A stretch of 64,000 nucleotides of DNA from UBA7916 sp036121365 (GCA_036121365.1 JAZAFR010000007.1:1-64000); one strand, 5' to 3'. Counted from the stretch's first letter, positions 1 through 9,858 are shown. Translations and numbers: made by a program. The notes: generated from the sequence alone by a model not told the origin.

Positions 1-38
1 TATGTTATATTTTGACAACACTGGGGGATTTTATGTGA

Positions 39-1124
39 TTATCTCCCCCTCAATCTCTCTAGCGCCTGACACCTTTTTAAAAACAACTCTTGAGCAATTT
101 CTGTACCTTTGGCTTTCGCCATCCAGCCTGCCTCTAACTTCACCTCCATCAGCGCTTGCGCTTGCTGTTTCAGGGCATTGAATATCGTTTGCCCCCCCAT
201 TACTGAAGACACCACCTCACATGCCGAAATAAATCGCTCCTGCCGCCTGAAAACATCCCATCGATATAATTGTTTCAGTAAGTTCTCATCCCCCTGCTGA
301 AACTGACTCTCATTATATTCAGTCTGAATCTCATGGGCCAATTGGCACAGTTGCACAACCTCTTTTGGCAAGCGCAACCTTTTCAACTGCCGTTTGTGCT
401 CATTTTTATCTAAATACCATCCCAGTGTTGCAAGCAATCTATCATCTTTAATGCTCCTTGCTGCTTTGCTTATGTTTTCAATGTCTAATTTGACTTGATT
501 AAACCCCTGCATCAATATTTTCCATGCCCCCATTGCCTCTAGGGACTCTAAAAAAACTCCTGGGTTTCCTGTTTTAAATACTTTTTGCCATTCTAGCCAT
601 ACCCGCTCTGGCGTTAAATGATTGACCTCTCCACTGGCCACCATTTTCCGACACATTGACTGCGTATTGGCATCAATCTTAAACTCCTCAAATCTTGATT
701 GAAATCGACACAAACGCACTAGCCGTAATGGATCTTCACTAAACGCCTCTGACACATGACGCAGTTTTTTTTCTTGCAAATCCTCTACCCCACCAAAATA
801 GTCTATTATTTTCCCATCTTCATCTTGTGCAATGGCATTGATGGTCAAATCTCGGCGTAGTAGATCCTCTTCCAATGTCACTTCAGGTGAAGCGTGCACC
901 TCGAAACCATCATATCCATGGCCAGTTTTCCTCTCTGTGCGTGCCAGTGCATACTCCTCTTTGGTTTTCGGATGCAAGAAGACAGGAAAGTCCTTACCCA
1001 CTTGCTTAAACCCCTGACCCAGCATTTCACTTTGCGTTGACCCAACAACAACCCAATCTCTTTCTTTGACAGCAAGACCAAGCAATTGATCTCTGACTGC
1101 ACCGCCCACTAAATATACTTGCAT
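39..1124 (-). CDS. cca: CCA tRNA nucleotidyltransferase
   Basis: Adds or repairs the 3' CCA end of tRNAs. The N-terminus has the class II nucleotidyltransferase signature: GGAVRD at residues 7-12, then KERDWVVVG, with a LEEDLLRRDLTINAIA block near residue 83. At 361 aa it is shorter than E. coli Cca (412 aa), and I see no HD phosphohydrolase motif in the C-terminal third, so this looks like the short form without the HD domain. A GAGGAG Shine-Dalgarno precedes the ATG. It is divergent from the ABC transporter genes. Identity is secure. Confidence 0.95.
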   Translation of the reverse strand: MQVYLVGGAVRDQLLGLAVKERDWVVVGSTQSEMLGQGFKQVGKDFPVFLHPKTKEEYALARTERKTGHGYDGFEVHASPEVTLEEDLLRRDLTINAIAQDEDGKIIDYFGGVEDLQEKKLRHVSEAFSEDPLRLVRLCRFQSRFEEFKIDANTQSMCRKMVASGEVNHLTPERVWLEWQKVFKTGNPGVFLESLEAMGAWKILMQGFNQVKLDIENISKAARSIKDDRLLATLGWYLDKNEHKRQLKRLRLPKEVVQLCQLAHEIQTEYNESQFQQGDENLLKQLYRWDVFRRQERFISACEVVSSVMGGQTIFNALKQQAQALMEVKLEAGWMAKAKGTEIAQELFLKRCQALERLRGR

Positions 1125-1188
1125 ACTCTTTATCTCCTCACTGAAATGTATTATACTTGTCTATGTATCAACAAATCAAACCTATTTT

Positions 1189-2121
1189 ATGCCAGATGCG
1201 CAAATACCACCGGCTCCGATTTCTCTCAACAATGTCTGTAAAGTCTATAGCAATGGCTTTAAAGCGGTTAACAAAGTTAGCTTCGACATAAAAAAGGGCG
1301 AATTCACAGTACTTTTAGGCCTAAATGGCGCAGGAAAAACCTCCCTAATTAGTATGATCACTGGCCTGAACCATTTGAGCTCTGGATCAATACAGATTTT
1401 CGGCGATGAGATTGCAACCAATCCGCATGCCGCCAAGAGACACATGGGTATTATGCCGCAAGAAGTCAACTTTAATCAATTTAATCGCATCATAGACTCG
1501 TTGGTTTTTCACGGAGGCTACTACGGCATCCCAAGAGATGTTGTCATTCAACGCGCTGCACCTCTTTTGAGAAAAGCAAACCTCCTTAACAAAGCGTCAC
1601 AGCCTGTCAGTAGCCTTTCTGGCGGCATGAAAAGAATTCTCATGCTCATACGGGCATTGATTCAACAACCAAAAATATTGATTTTAGACGAGCCAACTGC
1701 CAACTTGGACATCCAAATCCGTAAAACCATTTGGGAAATACTCAAAGAGGAACATCAACGTGGCATGACCACTCTTTTGACAACGCACAATCTTGAAGAA
1801 GCTCAGCTTTTATGTACCAATGTCATCATCTTGCATCACGGAAAATTGATGATCAATCAATCCATAGAAGATGCCATTCAAAGCCTTGAGGAAAAGTTTT
1901 ATTCGATTCAATTCAAACACAACATCACCCAAAAGCAGTTAGATACATTCTCAGCTTATCAACCGCAAAAAACAGCTGCGCGTAAAGCTGTATTCTGTCT
2001 GCTTAAAAGCCAAGACATTGGCAATCTTGTTTACAAACTGCATTTGGCAGAATTGGCAATTGACAACATTGCCCCATCAACTCATCAACTTGAGCAACTT
2101 TTACACCAGGCCACCTTATGA
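1189..2121 (+). CDS. yadG: ABC transporter ATP-binding protein, YadG-like
   Basis: ATPase half of an ABC-2 type exporter. Visible motifs are Walker A GLNGAGKTS (about residue 44), the signature LSGGMKR (about 144), Walker B ILILDEPTANLD (about 164) and the switch His in LLTTHNLEEA. Its 310 aa length is close to E. coli YadG (308 aa). The stop overlaps the start of the permease gene (ATGA), so the two are translationally coupled. Substrate unknown. No clear SD precedes the ATG. Confidence 0.88.
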   Translation: MPDAQIPPAPISLNNVCKVYSNGFKAVNKVSFDIKKGEFTVLLGLNGAGKTSLISMITGLNHLSSGSIQIFGDEIATNPHAAKRHMGIMPQEVNFNQFNRIIDSLVFHGGYYGIPRDVVIQRAAPLLRKANLLNKASQPVSSLSGGMKRILMLIRALIQQPKILILDEPTANLDIQIRKTIWEILKEEHQRGMTTLLTTHNLEEAQLLCTNVIILHHGKLMINQSIEDAIQSLEEKFYSIQFKHNITQKQLDTFSAYQPQKTAARKAVFCLLKSQDIGNLVYKLHLAELAIDNIAPSTHQLEQLLHQATL

Positions 2122-2948
2122 GCAAATCAGAATCTCGCCAAGCACAAAATAATTTCTCCTCTCTTGATCACTCGAGTTTTTTACAAATACAGCTGACTGC
2201 CTGCTATACCATTGCCTACAAAGAAAGCGTGCGTATCCTTAGAATTTGGAAGATGACAGTTATGCCTCCAATTGTCACTGTTTATCTATTTTGCATTGTT
2301 TTTGGCCAAATCATAGGCAATAAAATTGGCACCATATCCGGTGTTAGCTACATGCAGTTCATCGTGCCAGGCTTGATTATGAATATTGTCATCAATGAAA
2401 GCTTTAATAACAATGCTTCAACCATCATGATTGACAAATATAACCGGTCGATAGAGTCACTCATTACTGCTCCGGTGAGTGAAATGACCATTTTATTGGG
2501 ATACTTTATTGGCTGCATCGTTCGTGTAATTTTGGCAGGGTCCGTGTCCTCAATCCTGGTTTTTTGGCTTGCAGACATTGCAGTTCAACACTGGTTTATA
2601 TTTATCTATACCATTTTAGTCACCAGTGCTTTGTTCAGCTTTTTAGGCTTTATCAATGGATTATATGCCACACGTTTTGATGAAATCCCCACCATTCCAA
2701 CTTTTATTTTAACACCATTGTCTTTTTTTGGGGGCATATTTTATGATATCTCTAACCTTCCAGAACCTTGGCGCTCAATCAGCTGGTATAATCCGATTGT
2801 ATATATTGTGGATACCTTTCGCTACAGCATCATTGGTGTCAGCGTACACAACATCACCGAAAGCCTTCTGGTGGTGACTGCCATCACAGTATTGCTTTTC
2901 TCACTGTCACTAATGCTACTTAAGAAAGGTTATGGCTTAAGAAAGTAG
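2118..2948 (+). CDS. yadH: ABC-2 type transporter permease, YadH-like
   Basis: Inner-membrane partner of the preceding ATPase. About six hydrophobic segments are seen, starting near residue 45 (VMPPIVTVYLFCIVFG) and ending with a C-terminal helix near 255-270. The ABC-2 hallmark between helices is present (FFGGIFYDISNLPEPW...NPIVYIVDTFRY). The 276 aa include an N-terminal extension of about 20 residues relative to E. coli YadH (256 aa). It overlaps the upstream gene by 4 nt, and the downstream methyltransferase starts 2 nt after the stop, so the three genes probably form one operon. Confidence 0.87.
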   Translation: MSKSESRQAQNNFSSLDHSSFLQIQLTACYTIAYKESVRILRIWKMTVMPPIVTVYLFCIVFGQIIGNKIGTISGVSYMQFIVPGLIMNIVINESFNNNASTIMIDKYNRSIESLITAPVSEMTILLGYFIGCIVRVILAGSVSSILVFWLADIAVQHWFIFIYTILVTSALFSFLGFINGLYATRFDEIPTIPTFILTPLSFFGGIFYDISNLPEPWRSISWYNPIVYIVDTFRYSIIGVSVHNITESLLVVTAITVLLFSLSLMLLKKGYGLRK

Positions 2949-2950
2949 CC

Positions 2951-4057
2951 ATGACTGATTTTATTTTTGAAGACGCTCCTGTCATCAACTTTCACTCTTT
3001 TATGCACAAAGCACTGTATCACCCTCAGTTTGGCTACTACCAGCAACGCTGTGCTCGTCAAGGTCGCCACGGCGACTATATCACCGCTCCTACTCTCAGC
3101 CCTCTTTTTGCTCGCTGCTTATCTCATACCATTGCCCCATTGGTTCAAAAATACCAGTGGCCGATTGCTGAAATAGGACCAGGAACGGGTCACCTGGCCA
3201 CAGATCTGCTCCAGGCACTGCAGCAAAAAAATGCACTCCCTCCATCTTATCACCTCATTGAGCCTGCTCAACACTCTAAAAAACAACAACTACAGCATAT
3301 CCAAACCAATACCAGCCCAGATTTAGCACAACTGTGCCATTGGAGCCAACAGCTGCCCAATTCTTTTTCAGGCATTGTCATTGCCAATGAAATTCTTGAT
3401 GCCATGCCTGTTCATCTTTTAGAAACTGATGACCAGTGTGACATTTTTTCAGTGCATGTTGCATCAGAAAATCACAACCCATCTTACCATCGCACCGCAG
3501 CGGAGATCGCTGTTCTAAATGCTTTTAAATCACGAAAAATCCCGATTTATCCTAACTATCGCTATGAAATATCACTTGCCATTCCAGAATTTATCGCCCA
3601 ATTGGGACGGAGCATTCAACAAGGCCTATTTCTCATTGTTGACTATGGCTACCCCCGTAAAGCACTCTATCACCCGCAGAGAACCAACGGCACACTCTGT
3701 AGCTTTAAACGACAAACCTCCACAAATGATGTTCTAAAAGATCCAGGCTGTCAGGATATTTCTTGCCACGTTGATTTCACCCTTGTTGCCGAATCTGCCG
3801 TGCAAAACTCGTTTACCGTGGATGGATACACCACCCAGGAACGTTTCTTGATTGCCAACGAAATTCAAAATGAACTTCTTGATTCTCAATACCAATTGAC
3901 TCTGCTTGACTACCAACAATACAAAAAAACCGCACACATACTCACACATCCCTATGAAATGGGAGAAACCATGAAAGTCATGTCTTTGTCAAAAGGCCTT
4001 GATGACCCTGCTAACATTTATGGTTTTAGAATGGGCTGTCATACCCACCAGCTGTAA
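2951..4057 (+). CDS. MidA/NDUFAF7-family SAM-dependent methyltransferase (DUF185)
   Basis: 368 aa protein of the MidA family; eukaryotic members dimethylate an arginine of complex I subunit NDUFS2. Seen here: the N-terminal HPQFGYYQQR block (about residue 25), the SAM-binding loop EIGPGTGHLATDLL (about 75), the family signature IVIANEILDAMPV (about 145) and FLIVDYGYP (about 225). Bacterial substrates are not established. It starts 2 nt after the yadH stop, suggesting co-transcription, but no functional link to the exporter is evident. Confidence 0.85.
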   Translation: MTDFIFEDAPVINFHSFMHKALYHPQFGYYQQRCARQGRHGDYITAPTLSPLFARCLSHTIAPLVQKYQWPIAEIGPGTGHLATDLLQALQQKNALPPSYHLIEPAQHSKKQQLQHIQTNTSPDLAQLCHWSQQLPNSFSGIVIANEILDAMPVHLLETDDQCDIFSVHVASENHNPSYHRTAAEIAVLNAFKSRKIPIYPNYRYEISLAIPEFIAQLGRSIQQGLFLIVDYGYPRKALYHPQRTNGTLCSFKRQTSTNDVLKDPGCQDISCHVDFTLVAESAVQNSFTVDGYTTQERFLIANEIQNELLDSQYQLTLLDYQQYKKTAHILTHPYEMGETMKVMSLSKGLDDPANIYGFRMGCHTHQL

Positions 4058-4067
4058 CTTCTTAATG

Positions 4068-4409
4068 TCATTGGGCATATACATGGCAACACTTTGACAA
4101 TCTTTTAAGTTCATCTTTTTTTACAAGCACACTCTGCACATTTTTGCATAAAAACATTGTAATTTCCTCATAAACCACATCTAAAACCTGATTGAAAGGT
4201 AGGCTAGGTTCCGTACATTCTGGATATTCTTTAAAAGTATCTACTCCAATCTCTTCTTTACCTCCTGAAAATCTCAAATAATCACTGATGCTTATTTCCG
4301 GAAAATCTCTACAAACCTTTTCCCAGGATATCGAACTATCAATGCTTTAAATAGTCCGTCTCTGTTTATGTTCTCTGTACTCTAAATTATTCAATAAAAA
4401 AACCAGCAT
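4068..4409 (-). pseudogene. Remnant reading frame with one in-frame stop
   Basis: This frame reads from an ATG at 4407-4409 for 20 codons, meets a TAA (about 4347-4349), and then stays open in the same frame for about 90 codons to 4068. The downstream part has protein-like composition (SISWEKVCRDFPEISI, later EITMFLCKNVQSVL). I do not recognise the family. Only a TTG near 4277 could start the downstream piece, and its SD is poor. Most likely a small gene broken by a nonsense mutation. It is the only content I see in the roughly 400 bp between the methyltransferase and the next gene. Confidence 0.35.
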
Positions 4410-4459
4410 ATTCTCGATTTATTGTCTATATAACGTCGAACATTGATGATTTTTATTCT

Positions 4460-6055
4460 ATGGAACAGAACCGCCCACATAACACTACTAAAAATATCGA
4501 AGAAATAATATCCGTGCTGATTGAAGAACCCTTTTCAGATCCAGGCAAAAAACAAAACATTTTTGCGACCATAATTAGACTCTACCAAGAAAATAATCAA
4601 AACCCCGAAATGCCTCTTTACAAATTTCTGGCTTTCCTCTATCGACGCAATCCTAACGCTCCATGTAAAAACTTGATCCATAAAGTTTTAATAGCTTTTC
4701 CTGACCCTTTGAATAGCACAGTTGATGTGAGACATCTTTCTGAAGTTATTTTACAAAACCATCAAGACTCATTAGGCCCTTATGTCAGGAATTTTTTTAA
4801 CCTCTCTCTTTTAATGACTAAGTTTTTATTTCCTCTAGAACATATTTTTAATGAAACACTCTTGTGCTTTAAGTCTCTCCATTCCTGCCTTAAATTTGCG
4901 ATTCCCACTCTGAGAGTAATCAATAAATACTGCTCGTGGATGCTGGGTGTCGGCTTTATTCTTGAGGGCATAATTTTATATATTGAGGCCATGCAAGAGT
5001 CCAACACAGATCCAATACAAAGACTCGAAGCATTCTTTTACATCGTTGGAGGACTTAGCTGTCTTGCCGTATTAACATTGCAACCTCATGTCTATCTTGC
5101 TGTACTTACTGTTGTTTGGGGAAGCTCTGCTGCCATTTCTATTTCTAAATCCATTTACCTCTTGTATAAAAACTTTCAAGCAAAAAAACTCCTTATGGAC
5201 AACATTGATAATGGGGACCATACTCGGGAATCCCTCCTTATGAATGTTCAAGAATTACTGCTTAATTCAAGTATTGACCAATATCAAGCTGCCTACCTTG
5301 AATCTCGAATTGAACAACTTCATACTGATGAAGATGAATCCCCAGACTCATTCAATTTTGACACCTTGAATACACGTCTTACCCCTATACAAAGCTCTAA
5401 TCCTTTTACAAATAATGTCTTTTTATCTAATTTATACCTTGGTTTTTCCTTTGTCTGTATTGCTCTCTCATTTTATGGTCCAAGTGTCGTAGATCTATAT
5501 GCCGTGACTGGGTTTGTATTAAGCACTGTGCTCATGGTCGGAAAAAGATTTTATGACTATTTCACCAATCCTGCCGTTGAATACGCTCAACAAAACCCTT
5601 TCATTTCAGGAGAACAGACATCTGAAATGAATAGCGATTACGCACCTACACCAAATTTAAAAAATATAGAGGAACAACTGAATTCTACAAACATAGTCCC
5701 TAATACTGATGAAGACCCTGAACTACAAGTCGATATTTTATGTGGTTTGACCAATACTGCTTTTGCAGAACGCCTAACAGCACTTTCAACAACAGAATCC
5801 GTCCACCCGGGATATTCAAGTCCTCTTTCAACTACGGAGTTCAACCCCAATGGACTCACTCCCCCTCATGCTTACCCTGATTATCTGGATACTATTAATA
5901 CTCACCTCCCCTATCCTAGCACGCACCAGGACCCTCATACCACACACCACGATTCATACTCTTTCGAAAAAAAATCTGTTTTGATTTTCTTAACAGTACT
6001 TACCTTTGCTGCAGCAACTATCTCCATATCATCTGGAGAGGGGATTCACTTTTAA
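4460..6055 (+). CDS. Unrecognised multi-pass membrane protein (531 aa)
   Basis: No family recognised. The N-terminal 120 residues are hydrophilic and helix-rich. Hydrophobic segments lie near residues 160-180, 190-240 (two helices), 320-360 (two helices) and 510-528 at the C-terminus. About 140 residues between the last two groups are low-complexity, rich in N, T, P and S, with repeated STTE-P and HTTHH-type tracts. This architecture, with no metabolic neighbours, resembles host-interaction proteins of intracellular bacteria, but that is inference. The frame is long and intact. No SD is obvious at the ATG. Confidence 0.7.
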   Translation: MEQNRPHNTTKNIEEIISVLIEEPFSDPGKKQNIFATIIRLYQENNQNPEMPLYKFLAFLYRRNPNAPCKNLIHKVLIAFPDPLNSTVDVRHLSEVILQNHQDSLGPYVRNFFNLSLLMTKFLFPLEHIFNETLLCFKSLHSCLKFAIPTLRVINKYCSWMLGVGFILEGIILYIEAMQESNTDPIQRLEAFFYIVGGLSCLAVLTLQPHVYLAVLTVVWGSSAAISISKSIYLLYKNFQAKKLLMDNIDNGDHTRESLLMNVQELLLNSSIDQYQAAYLESRIEQLHTDEDESPDSFNFDTLNTRLTPIQSSNPFTNNVFLSNLYLGFSFVCIALSFYGPSVVDLYAVTGFVLSTVLMVGKRFYDYFTNPAVEYAQQNPFISGEQTSEMNSDYAPTPNLKNIEEQLNSTNIVPNTDEDPELQVDILCGLTNTAFAERLTALSTTESVHPGYSSPLSTTEFNPNGLTPPHAYPDYLDTINTHLPYPSTHQDPHTTHHDSYSFEKKSVLIFLTVLTFAAATISISSGEGIHF

Positions 6056-6221
6056 TGTCCTCTTACATCTCCACTATCAACAAAGACCATAGCCTTTGAT
6101 ATGAATGATTGTCAGTGTAAAATCGTATGAGCTCTCTACTCCATACTCATTTTTCCGGTTTTTTCTTTCTAGAAAATTTTCTCTTCTCATGCTAAAATGT
6201 TTTTATTTGGATATCTGACAC

Positions 6222-6437
6222 TTGAACTGGTCAACTGCAATGTTCTACTTAGGCGTTTTGCTGATTGTTCTCAGCCAGCTTCTACCCTTTTTACTGTCTA
6301 TGGGTCTTGGCAAGCTTCCTGGAGATATTTTTCTGCAATCCAAAGATGGCCATAGCTCTTTTTACTTTCCTTGGGTGTCATGTATTGTCATCAGCGTTGT
6401 CATTTCCCTACTTGCCAACTGGTTTTCAAAATCATAA
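6222..6437 (+). CDS. Small membrane protein, DUF2905 family
   Basis: 71 aa protein with the DUF2905 layout: an N-terminal membrane helix (MFYLGVLLIVLSQLLPFLL), then LGKLPGDIF, a short polar turn, SSFYFPWVS, and a second membrane helix to the C-terminus. Family function is unknown. The start shown is TTG (MNW, as in family members); an in-frame ATG lies 18 nt downstream and cannot be excluded. It stands alone between two unknown genes. Confidence 0.82.
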   Translation: MNWSTAMFYLGVLLIVLSQLLPFLLSMGLGKLPGDIFLQSKDGHSSFYFPWVSCIVISVVISLLANWFSKS

Positions 6438-6550
6438 CCACTGACCCTCCTCTGATCGCTCAAATCCTCTGACACCTCGTTTTATCTCTATCCATTTCAT
6501 CTATACTCTGGTTCCCTCCCCACTAGAAATCCTTTAATTTTCATGCTACT

Positions 6551-7624
6551 GTGTTCAGTCCTGTCATGATGATTATGATGCGCTTTTTGTCAAAACTCTT
6601 TTCCAAACAATCCGAGCTTAAACTGATCCTATTTGCCCTATTTGTACTGATTGTTATGACGTTATTGACTCTCTATGCCCGCGCCATAAAAATACAACCC
6701 ATGATTCAACGTGACTTACATCGACTTCAAGCCAGCCAGAATATGCCTGTCCGACAACTGACCAATAATCCAAGTCTGCAAAAATTTCTAAGCCAACACC
6801 CCGTTTATCTTGTCATGACATCCATTCCTAGCCGCATAGATCGCGTACCAGATATACTCAACATTATCGATAAAACCTTCATTCATGAAATCATCGTTTC
6901 TTTACCATACACCCTGAAAAGAACAGGTCAAGCCTACCATATTCCCACTTCTCTTCCCAACATTGAAAAAGTTCGCATACTCAGGACCAACGAAGACTAC
7001 GGCCCCATCACAAAACTGCTGCCAGCTCTGCTTGAGATCCACAAAACTCAAAAAAATGCCATCGTGATTGTCATTGACGATGACCACTTCTATCCAAAAG
7101 GACTTGTTCAAGAGTTCATCTATGCCTTTTGGAAATCCGATCAAAAAACCGCTTTTAGTGGAGGAGTTGGTCAGTTTGGTGATCATACACAGCCCCCATT
7201 ACTATATGAAGTCGATCTTGATACCCTCCATGATGTCTGGCCCGATGACAACCCTCAACTGCTACACGGGGCTTATGCAATGGGCCTTTTCAGTCATCAC
7301 GTTGATACCCAATGGATACAAATGGCATTAAAATATGAACAAAACCTTGGAAAAAATGACTGCTTTCTCTCTGACGACCTCATCATCAGTACTGCTCTAA
7401 GACAAAAAGGCATACTCTTTTCTACTCTAAAAACTGACTTTTTTAAACGGTCTAGCATCCTCCCTATGGAACAAAACTACTGGTCCAACTCTTTGTATAA
7501 CCTCCCTCTCTCTGATCAGAGGATACACACTCCTTCAGGCCTAACCTGCCAAATTCGCCTGAACCAATGCCTCAAGACCTTGTCAACTCTGCAAAGAGAC
7601 CATCGACCCTCCCACCAGACCTAA
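6551..7624 (+). CDS. Membrane-anchored glycosyltransferase-like protein
   Basis: 357 aa. An uncleaved N-terminal membrane helix (about residues 23-43) is followed by a cytoplasmic or periplasmic globular domain. The core has a GT-A-like order: VYLVMTSIPSRIDRVPDIL (about 86), YGPITKLLPAL (about 150), then the acidic metal-binding triplet IVIDDDHFYP (about 175) and a late SDDLIISTALRQKG. This PSR / GP-TKL / DDD pattern occurs in poorly characterised glycosyltransferases. Donor and acceptor are unknown, and no LPS cluster surrounds it. Several Met codons at the N-terminus make the exact start uncertain. Confidence 0.6.
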   Translation: MFSPVMMIMMRFLSKLFSKQSELKLILFALFVLIVMTLLTLYARAIKIQPMIQRDLHRLQASQNMPVRQLTNNPSLQKFLSQHPVYLVMTSIPSRIDRVPDILNIIDKTFIHEIIVSLPYTLKRTGQAYHIPTSLPNIEKVRILRTNEDYGPITKLLPALLEIHKTQKNAIVIVIDDDHFYPKGLVQEFIYAFWKSDQKTAFSGGVGQFGDHTQPPLLYEVDLDTLHDVWPDDNPQLLHGAYAMGLFSHHVDTQWIQMALKYEQNLGKNDCFLSDDLIISTALRQKGILFSTLKTDFFKRSSILPMEQNYWSNSLYNLPLSDQRIHTPSGLTCQIRLNQCLKTLSTLQRDHRPSHQT

Positions 7625-7745
7625 CTACCCGCATACGAGCCAAACCAAAGGATTACACTCTCATTTGCCTTGCTCTTAATAGCTCAATGGGTCTTTTCAT
7701 GAGAATTCTTTTATTCACAATCTACTCTTCCTAAATTCTATAAAA

Positions 7746-8564
7746 TTAGATAACACGAGGATAACTGAAAAATATAAAATGCACAAAATTCAAACTGAAA
7801 TGCAGCATTATTGGACACCAGAGCCTATGTGTTCCTTTATATAAAAAACCATAAAAAAGCCCTGCAATGCCTGCCAATACAACCATAGATATTCCCGCTG
7901 GATAATGAGTAAGGCCAAAAAAAACTGACGTCAATAATACTGCTAAGTTCGTATTCTTTGGCATCAACAACATCACATAGTTTTGCACCACCCCTCGAAA
8001 AAACACCTCCTCACCAAAACACACAAGCAACATATTGATCACCCAAATCCATAGAAAACTAGGAAATGTAAAATCAAACTTGACATACTTAACGAGCAAC
8101 GCTGCCCCAATCAGTATTCCGCATGTCACCACGACATACAAACACGTCAGATAGAGTAAGCTGCTAAATGGCAAAGTTGTCAATGGCTTCTTGTGCCTCA
8201 ATACAGATAATACAGGTAAAAAAGATAAAGCGATGAATACTTTATTGACATTTGAGATGATATTAAATGCTGATGCGTTGATGGAGGTCTTTAAACCATA
8301 AAAATTATATATGCTTGGCAAAATAGGTAGCCTGTATGTCAATACCGCTCCAGATATCACAATACTCCCCCCCATAATCCAGTGATTCAATTTTCTGTCA
8401 GACTCTAATAACTGCACCATATTCAGCCCCAGAGTGACCGCCAATATACCTATCACCACTTCTTGTGTTATGGCAAAGGTTCCCAGTAAGTACCCCATCA
8501 AAAGCGATAAAAACATCAACTTACTCTCTTTCCTCTTCAACACTCTGAATGAACTTTCTTTCAT
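7746..8564 (-). CDS. CPBP (Abi/CAAX-type) intramembrane metalloprotease
   Basis: Polytopic membrane protein with the three CPBP motifs in its C-terminal half: EEVFFRG (glutamate pair and Arg), FFGLTHYPAG (His) and MLHFSLNFVHF (His/Asn). CPBP proteins cleave or bind substrates inside the bilayer; the substrate here is unknown. I chose the ATG at 8562-8564 because a GGGAGAG SD sits 6 nt upstream; the ATG 15 nt further out has none. It is a single-domain relative of the three long CPBP proteins at 28.7-34.1 kb. Confidence 0.85.
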   Translation of the reverse strand: MKESSFRVLKRKESKLMFLSLLMGYLLGTFAITQEVVIGILAVTLGLNMVQLLESDRKLNHWIMGGSIVISGAVLTYRLPILPSIYNFYGLKTSINASAFNIISNVNKVFIALSFLPVLSVLRHKKPLTTLPFSSLLYLTCLYVVVTCGILIGAALLVKYVKFDFTFPSFLWIWVINMLLVCFGEEVFFRGVVQNYVMLLMPKNTNLAVLLTSVFFGLTHYPAGISMVVLAGIAGLFYGFLYKGTHRLWCPIMLHFSLNFVHFIFFSYPRVI

Positions 8565-8650
8565 TTTACTCTCTCCCATTCCATTGTCTCTCTTGCCTAA
8601 ATCTCATCTTCATCGATCCGCTACTTTGCTCCAATTTACGATGAGATCTT

Positions 8651-9835
8651 TTACCCATGAAACGACTCGCATGCCTGTATCAATTCACGACGCGTCATTC
8701 TTTTGACATAATGCGTTGTTGCAATGACCCCTGCATCATGCAAAGACAACGTCTTTTCTAGCTGGTCTACAAATCCTTCCTGAGACCCACCATAACTTGC
8801 CATATTGATACAGTCTGCCACACAGCCTATCCCTGAAGGCAGCCTGTCTCGAATAAACTGCATCGACTTCTGCGAACAAGATACCACATCATTGGAATCG
8901 ATCTCCAGATACCTAATGTGATTGGTCATCACATTGATTGCACTTTTTGGCACACCATATCCCAACAAACGATTGACCACCTCTGTAAACACCTTCATGT
9001 GCTTCTCTATATTTTCTATAGACGCATCTGTTTGACACTTTGCATTGTGAGTATCTTGCTGATCACTCTTCCCCTGATTGATTTTTACTCCATGTCCAGG
9101 TGCATGCTTAAGACAAATTTGATCAATCCCCCGTTGTGATAAAGCACCTCTAGCCCATGATGTGGCTAGATCCACAACAATATCAGCCTCTTTGCCATAA
9201 CAGCGCTCTGCAAATGCTTCAGCTTGTAAATCACATACCGGCGCATACAATACATTGATGCCCAAACTGCCCATCACTCTTCCCGTAATCAATCCAATTA
9301 TCTCGGATATGTCAATTGCAAGACTTCTGTCTATTTGTGCAAGCTCTCCAACCGATTGATTGCTCGGTAGTAAAGGGTAACACTTCTTTGTGTCTATCTC
9401 TCTGTGCAAAAATTCATCTACTTTGTCTTGCTTCAACCACATGGATATCTGTTTGATTCTTTCTGCTGTCTCCTCTGGCCAATGCCGTGGATTGCTAAAA
9501 TAACGCCGCCCCGCTACCGGTTCCGGCTCTGCGTCAAACATGCAACTGATTGGCTCTATTCCTTTACTCATCCGGCCTTGGTTGACTGCCCTGACTTTCT
9601 CAACCGTCTTTTTTATATCTGCATGGGCTTGTGCAACCATTTTTCCCTGTGTTTTGTCATAAGCCATCATGTGATGCTGAAAAAACAATGCTCCACATAC
9701 ATAAGGACTTGCAAACAAAGCTTCCGTCTCTGGACACTCTGAATTTTGATCGTTACTCTTGGCCACATAAACACTGTAATGCTCTGTTGAGCTAGTGGTG
9801 CATTCTATTCCAGGTGTTAAAATTAATCCGCCCAT
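8651..9835 (-). CDS. Divergent glycoside hydrolase family 3 protein, NagZ-like
   Basis: 394 aa. The NagZ/GH3 landmarks are in order: GINVLYAPVCDLQ (aPVlDl motif), ERCYGKE, KHAPGHG (canonical KHFPGHG), the catalytic dyad loop DQQDTHN (D-x-H), and VADCINM in place of the nucleophile motif SDDLxM, keeping the Asp. The N-terminal part diverges from typical NagZ and has an insert-rich region around residues 60-150. Likely role: beta-N-acetylglucosaminidase in peptidoglycan recycling. A perfect-spacing promoter and a GAGGAG SD precede it. The substitutions leave substrate specificity open. Confidence 0.72.
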   Translation of the reverse strand: MGGLILTPGIECTTSSTEHYSVYVAKSNDQNSECPETEALFASPYVCGALFFQHHMMAYDKTQGKMVAQAHADIKKTVEKVRAVNQGRMSKGIEPISCMFDAEPEPVAGRRYFSNPRHWPEETAERIKQISMWLKQDKVDEFLHREIDTKKCYPLLPSNQSVGELAQIDRSLAIDISEIIGLITGRVMGSLGINVLYAPVCDLQAEAFAERCYGKEADIVVDLATSWARGALSQRGIDQICLKHAPGHGVKINQGKSDQQDTHNAKCQTDASIENIEKHMKVFTEVVNRLLGYGVPKSAINVMTNHIRYLEIDSNDVVSCSQKSMQFIRDRLPSGIGCVADCINMASYGGSQEGFVDQLEKTLSLHDAGVIATTHYVKRMTRRELIQACESFHG

Positions 9836-9858
9836 ACCCTCTCTCCTCTTAACCCCAC

